Source: Diphasiastrum complanatum
Lineage: Eukaryota > Streptophyta > Lycopodiopsida > Lycopodiales > Lycopodiaceae
Direction: 5' to 3'
Length of the DNA: 64,000 nt
Assembly: GCA_029204225.1 (NCBI GenBank)
Contig: CM055113.1
Span: forward strand, 9,632,364 to 9,696,363
The translations under genes and the position numbers were made by a program. This document shows, in pieces, positions 60,709 through 64,000 of this stretch. Position 1 is the first letter of the stretch; every line of letters begins with the position of its first letter. The notes below the pieces were generated by a model, which saw only the letters and a program-made list of their open reading frames with translations, searched no databases and was not told the origin of the DNA.

Positions 60709-61146
60709 GTCGAGAACGGACGTGAAGAAGTCAGATCTGATCATGGTCGTCAAGCTCTGTGCTCTTCGCTGCTCAGATTTAGCAAAAATTGATGCAGTTT
60801 TGTTGAATATTTAACTCAATCATAGTAGTCAAGGTCTTCATTCTTTGCTGCTACATCCGTCCAGTATCGCAAAAAGCGATCCAGTTTGCAGAGTATTTCG
60901 GGCAGTCATAGTAGTCAAGGTGTTTATTCTTTGCTGCTGCATCCATCCAGATTTCACAAAACTCGATCCAGTTTGCTGAATATTTCAGGCATTTTGTAGC
61001 TCTTGTAATTCTGTACAGAGGATTACGTGTCATATTATGCAGAGCATTTTGTGTTTCTGAGCATACTGGACATGTTGTTTTTCAGAACATTGACATAGAA
61101 GTAGAAGCAGCATCGTGCTTGTATAGCCTATAGAAAGATTAGTGTG
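60705..61146 (+). promoter_or_regulatory. Probable promoter/5' UTR region of the cytochrome b561 gene
   Basis: Three related phrases (CATAGTAGTCAAGG.. TTC.TTGCTGCT..ATCC..CCAG, ending in GATCCAGTTTGC.GA.TATTT) recur at about 60820-60895 and 60905-60985, with a weaker version at 60740-60810. This is a short tandem duplication of about 85 bp. No clear TATA box. Confidence 0.45.
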
Positions 61147-63322
61147 ATGACGACTACAGGAAAACAACGGCTTCGAAACGTAGTGTTTGGTGTGATATTG
61201 TTCCTTGCCGCATCTCTGCTGGGAGAGCGAGGCGAGGCTCAAGATTCGTGTGCAGACGACTTATCCGGATTGAAAAACATCTCTTTCAGGACATCTTCTT
61301 TGAAGTGTATTCAGGCGTGGTCTACTTACAACTATATTCTTCGGGTAAATATGCCCGTTGTGCACTAGCTTCACATACAATTATTTAGGTTATGAAGTCA
61401 AGTTTCCCCTTCTAAATACGAAAGCTTCCAGTAGCCTTTACCATTCACTTCCATAGTGGCATAGTTAAGCTAAGAACATATGCGAAGCAAGACTTTTGGA
61501 CGTGTTTTAGCCAGTCCATCTAAATGAATTTAGTCTACTCCCCTGCCCTTTTCATGTTTTGCCGAGCTTGGATGTACTTTTGATATGTTGTCTGAGATTT
61601 CTTACGAATTTAGTCTTTTCCCCTTATTTTTTCTAGTTGTTCCAAACATGGATCTAAGTCCGATATGTCTTCTGAAGAATTGTTACAAGCGCTGCCTTGT
61701 TTATTTCGCAGTATTCCACTGACACCAGCACAAATGTCGTAAGTATAGTGTTATCTACACTTAACGACGGCTCGTGGCACGGAATCGGATTCTCTCGAAA
61801 CGGTGCAATGGTGCCATCAAGCGCGATGGTAGGTTGGAGCGCAAGCGGAAGACCTTTCATCAAAGAATACTACCTGCAAGGGCAGTCCCCAGACCTTGTC
61901 CAACCTGATGCTAATATGTTGAAAATACAAGGGTCACCAAACGCTTTTGTTCAGAATGGAGCACTTTATCTCACCTTCCAAGTGCAGCTTGATCAACTAT
62001 CTGCTCATCTCATCTATGCTATTGGACCTCAAAATTTCATACCTCGATCTGATTACAAGCTACAGCAACATCGTGATTATACCGCTTCAGCTGTTGATTT
62101 TGCAACAGGTCTGCTTCCAAAAAAGATATACACACTCCTTTGGAGCTTAAACTTACTACCCTCTAAAACAATTCTTAACACTTATGCGAAAAAGGATTCA
62201 CATCGCAGAGTTTGTCTTTTTTGAAAGCAGAAGGTATGGGGCACTGTCATGTTGAATGCACAAATCTTTTGTAAGGATAGTACCCTCGAGTTGGAGTTTA
62301 TTTTGGAATGATATCCTATCTTAGTAACAACATTCTGCTGTTTAAAATGTTGAGTTGACGACCATGAAGTTCATGTAGTTTGTTCTTGTTTCTTATTTCT
62401 CATTTGTTCTTATAGATCAATGGATGATTTTTGTTGTTGATATGTCATGTTCACGAGTCATTAACAGGCGCGGTTTCTACGGTGTCCACTGGAAGTTTGA
62501 AAAGGAACCATGGCGCTGTGAACATTGTGGGCTGGGGTATTTTGGTTCCTTTTGGAGCAATCACAGCCCGGTACTTCAGACAGTTTGATCCGACCTGGTT
62601 CTACTTGCACATTGCGTTTCAAGCAACTGGTTACATTTTTGCCATCGCTGGAGTGGCATTAGGAACTTCGTTGACGCATAAGGTCCCGGGGGTGCATTTC
62701 CACAGACATAGAGGCATTGGAATTTTTGTTTTTGTGGTGGCCTCTCTACAGGTACGCAGATTCTTTCTTCCCAGATGGTTTTGGCTGTTGGGTTTGTTCC
62801 CAGACTTTTCCTTATATTCATAATTCCGGCTTCCTGATGTAACCTTTTACTTGATATTGATCCCTACAATGTCTGCTCCTCTCTCCATGCACAACTATAA
62901 CAAATCTACATTAAACTTTGTCATAGTTTTGACTAGTTGATCTTTGGGCTTCGCCCTTGCAAGCGAGGGATGGTTTAGGATTTGCTTACAAACTTTATGT
63001 TTGGACATTGGGTTGGTCTTTTGTGCAGATGCTTGCTTTGGTGCTGCGACCCAATAAGGAGGCTAAACTACGAAGGTATTGGAACTGGTACCACCACTTC
63101 ATGGGAAGCCTTGCGATTTTTCTTGCCATTGTCAACATATATTACGGTCTCCATATTGCAAATGCTGGAGATCACTGGAGAGTTGGCTATGGGATTGTCC
63201 TGGCTATCATACTTATTGTTGTCCTGATTTTGGAGGCTGTTTACTGGTATAAATGGTTCAAACAACCGCCATTGCAACCATACCCGAGACATCCTCAGTT
63301 TCAGATGCAAAGTTTCACTTAA
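61147..63322 (+). CDS. Cytochrome b561 and DOMON domain-containing protein
   Basis: Four exons: 61147-61344, 61712-62108, 62468-62751 and 63029-63322, all with GT...AG ends, giving 390 residues, a normal family length. A signal peptide (FGVILFLAASLLG, likely cut before QDSC) leads to a DOMON domain on the outer face (SFRTSSLKCIQAWSTYNY, WHGIGFS, MVGWSASGRPFIKEYYL). A six-helix b561 core follows. The conserved haem His appear in KRNHGAVN, FYLHIAFQ, HRHRGIGIF and NWYHHFMG. Such proteins are ascorbate-reducible transmembrane electron carriers, usually at the plasma membrane or endomembranes. DOMON is thought to bind haem or sugar. The first ATG in frame is at 61147; an earlier GTG is not a plant start. 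The gene looks intact. Confidence 0.9.
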
Positions 63323-64000
63323 CTGAAATGTGCTATATTCAATTTTTTATTGATGTCTGCACATATAGTGATACCACCTTAAGCCCTTGTACTTAAATGC
63401 CGAGAACAGAAACAAGAATGCTCGACTGAGAGGTTATGCTATGCAGGATTTGACAGGCTGGCCTTGGCAAAGACCTGGTAGAAGATGTGTGGGTGTCTAG
63501 CATCCTAGTCTTAAGACAGTCATTATTTGATTAGATGGCTTTGAATGTTGAAACTGATATCCTTTATGCTATATATTATTTACAGACCCACATGCTTATC
63601 AGAATTGTTTATCGGCCTGTTGGTCAACGCTGGATGTACAGCCTAAATAATTTTGTGCAACTATTTTATACACTGGATGTCTGAAAGATTTGATATGAAT
63701 TATAGCTTCGCATTTTCTCTAGTTACAGTGCTCTTGACATTATTGTGAAATCAGAGCACTTTTGAGTTTGTTGAACGCTCATGGGAGTTCGAACATGTAA
63801 GTTGGATAGTTATCATTCTATCTCAAGGGCCGAATACCCCATTGAGTGTTGAGTTTTAGAAACTTAAGCTTCTTGTTGATGTATAATATGCATCTTACAA
63901 TCAATATATGCCTAATAAACAAACAGTTCATAGTGAATTCTTTTCACACTGCTCATTTAATCAATTAACGTTTTTCAGGAGTAATCCAACTCAAGTTAAT
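63323..64000 (+). other. 3' UTR and flank of the cytochrome b561 gene
   Basis: No further coding region was recognised up to the window end. No single poly(A) signal could be chosen. Confidence 0.5.

Overview
This is nuclear DNA of a land plant. The protein-coding genes have typical plant introns (GT...AG) and plant-specific families: an AHK1-type hybrid histidine kinase, a UPF0496 protein, a ZCF37-like protein and a DOMON/cytochrome b561 protein. The space between them is filled with plant LTR retrotransposons (Ty1/copia and Ty3/gypsy), a Helitron, a hAT-like transposase and very long (GA)n/(CT)n microsatellites. The low gene density, the TE-swollen intron and the divergence of the genes suggest a vascular plant with a fairly large genome. 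A fern or gymnosperm seems as likely as an angiosperm, but the lineage is my inference and cannot be settled from the sequence.

Layout. 1-771 holds the N-terminal part of a hAT-type BED-finger transposase (minus strand, running off the window). 1.0-1.8 kb is a cluster of palindromes and simple repeats. 3.26-10.9 kb carries the 3' exons of an AHK1-like hybrid histidine kinase on the plus strand. Its last intron (4.87 kb) contains a rearranged copia element. 11-14.9 kb is AT-rich with no recognised gene. 14.9-16.4 kb is a broken pentatricopeptide gene resembling GUN1. 16.4-25.2 kb is a block of retroelement remains: a gypsy element with a chromodomain-like end (minus), a copia gag/protease/integrase fragment (minus), a copia 5' LTR with primer site and gag start (plus), a minisatellite, and an 849-bp inverted pair of LTR-like arms. 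26-32 kb holds more LTR relics and a tandem repeat of about 300 bp. 32.4-34.3 kb is a UPF0496-family gene on the minus strand with a tandemly duplicated exon-like segment at its 5' side. 35-42 kb has repeats only. 42.87-44.95 kb is a two-exon ZCF37-like gene (plus). 45.8-58.5 kb is dense in transposons: copia gag with LTR, copia RT/RNase H with LTR, a Helitron Rep region and a nearly complete copia on the minus strand. 59-60.7 kb is microsatellites. 61.15-63.32 kb is a complete four-exon DOMON plus cytochrome b561 gene.

The host genes do not form a pathway or cluster; plant genes are transcribed singly. I found no convincing new molecular system. The observations most worth following up are the long inverted LTR pair (possible dsRNA source), the palindrome cluster near 1.1 kb, the exon-like tandem array before the UPF0496 gene, the GUN1-like pseudogene, the ZCF37-like protein with hydrophobic segments, and a family of AT-rich dispersed repeats with four copies in the window.
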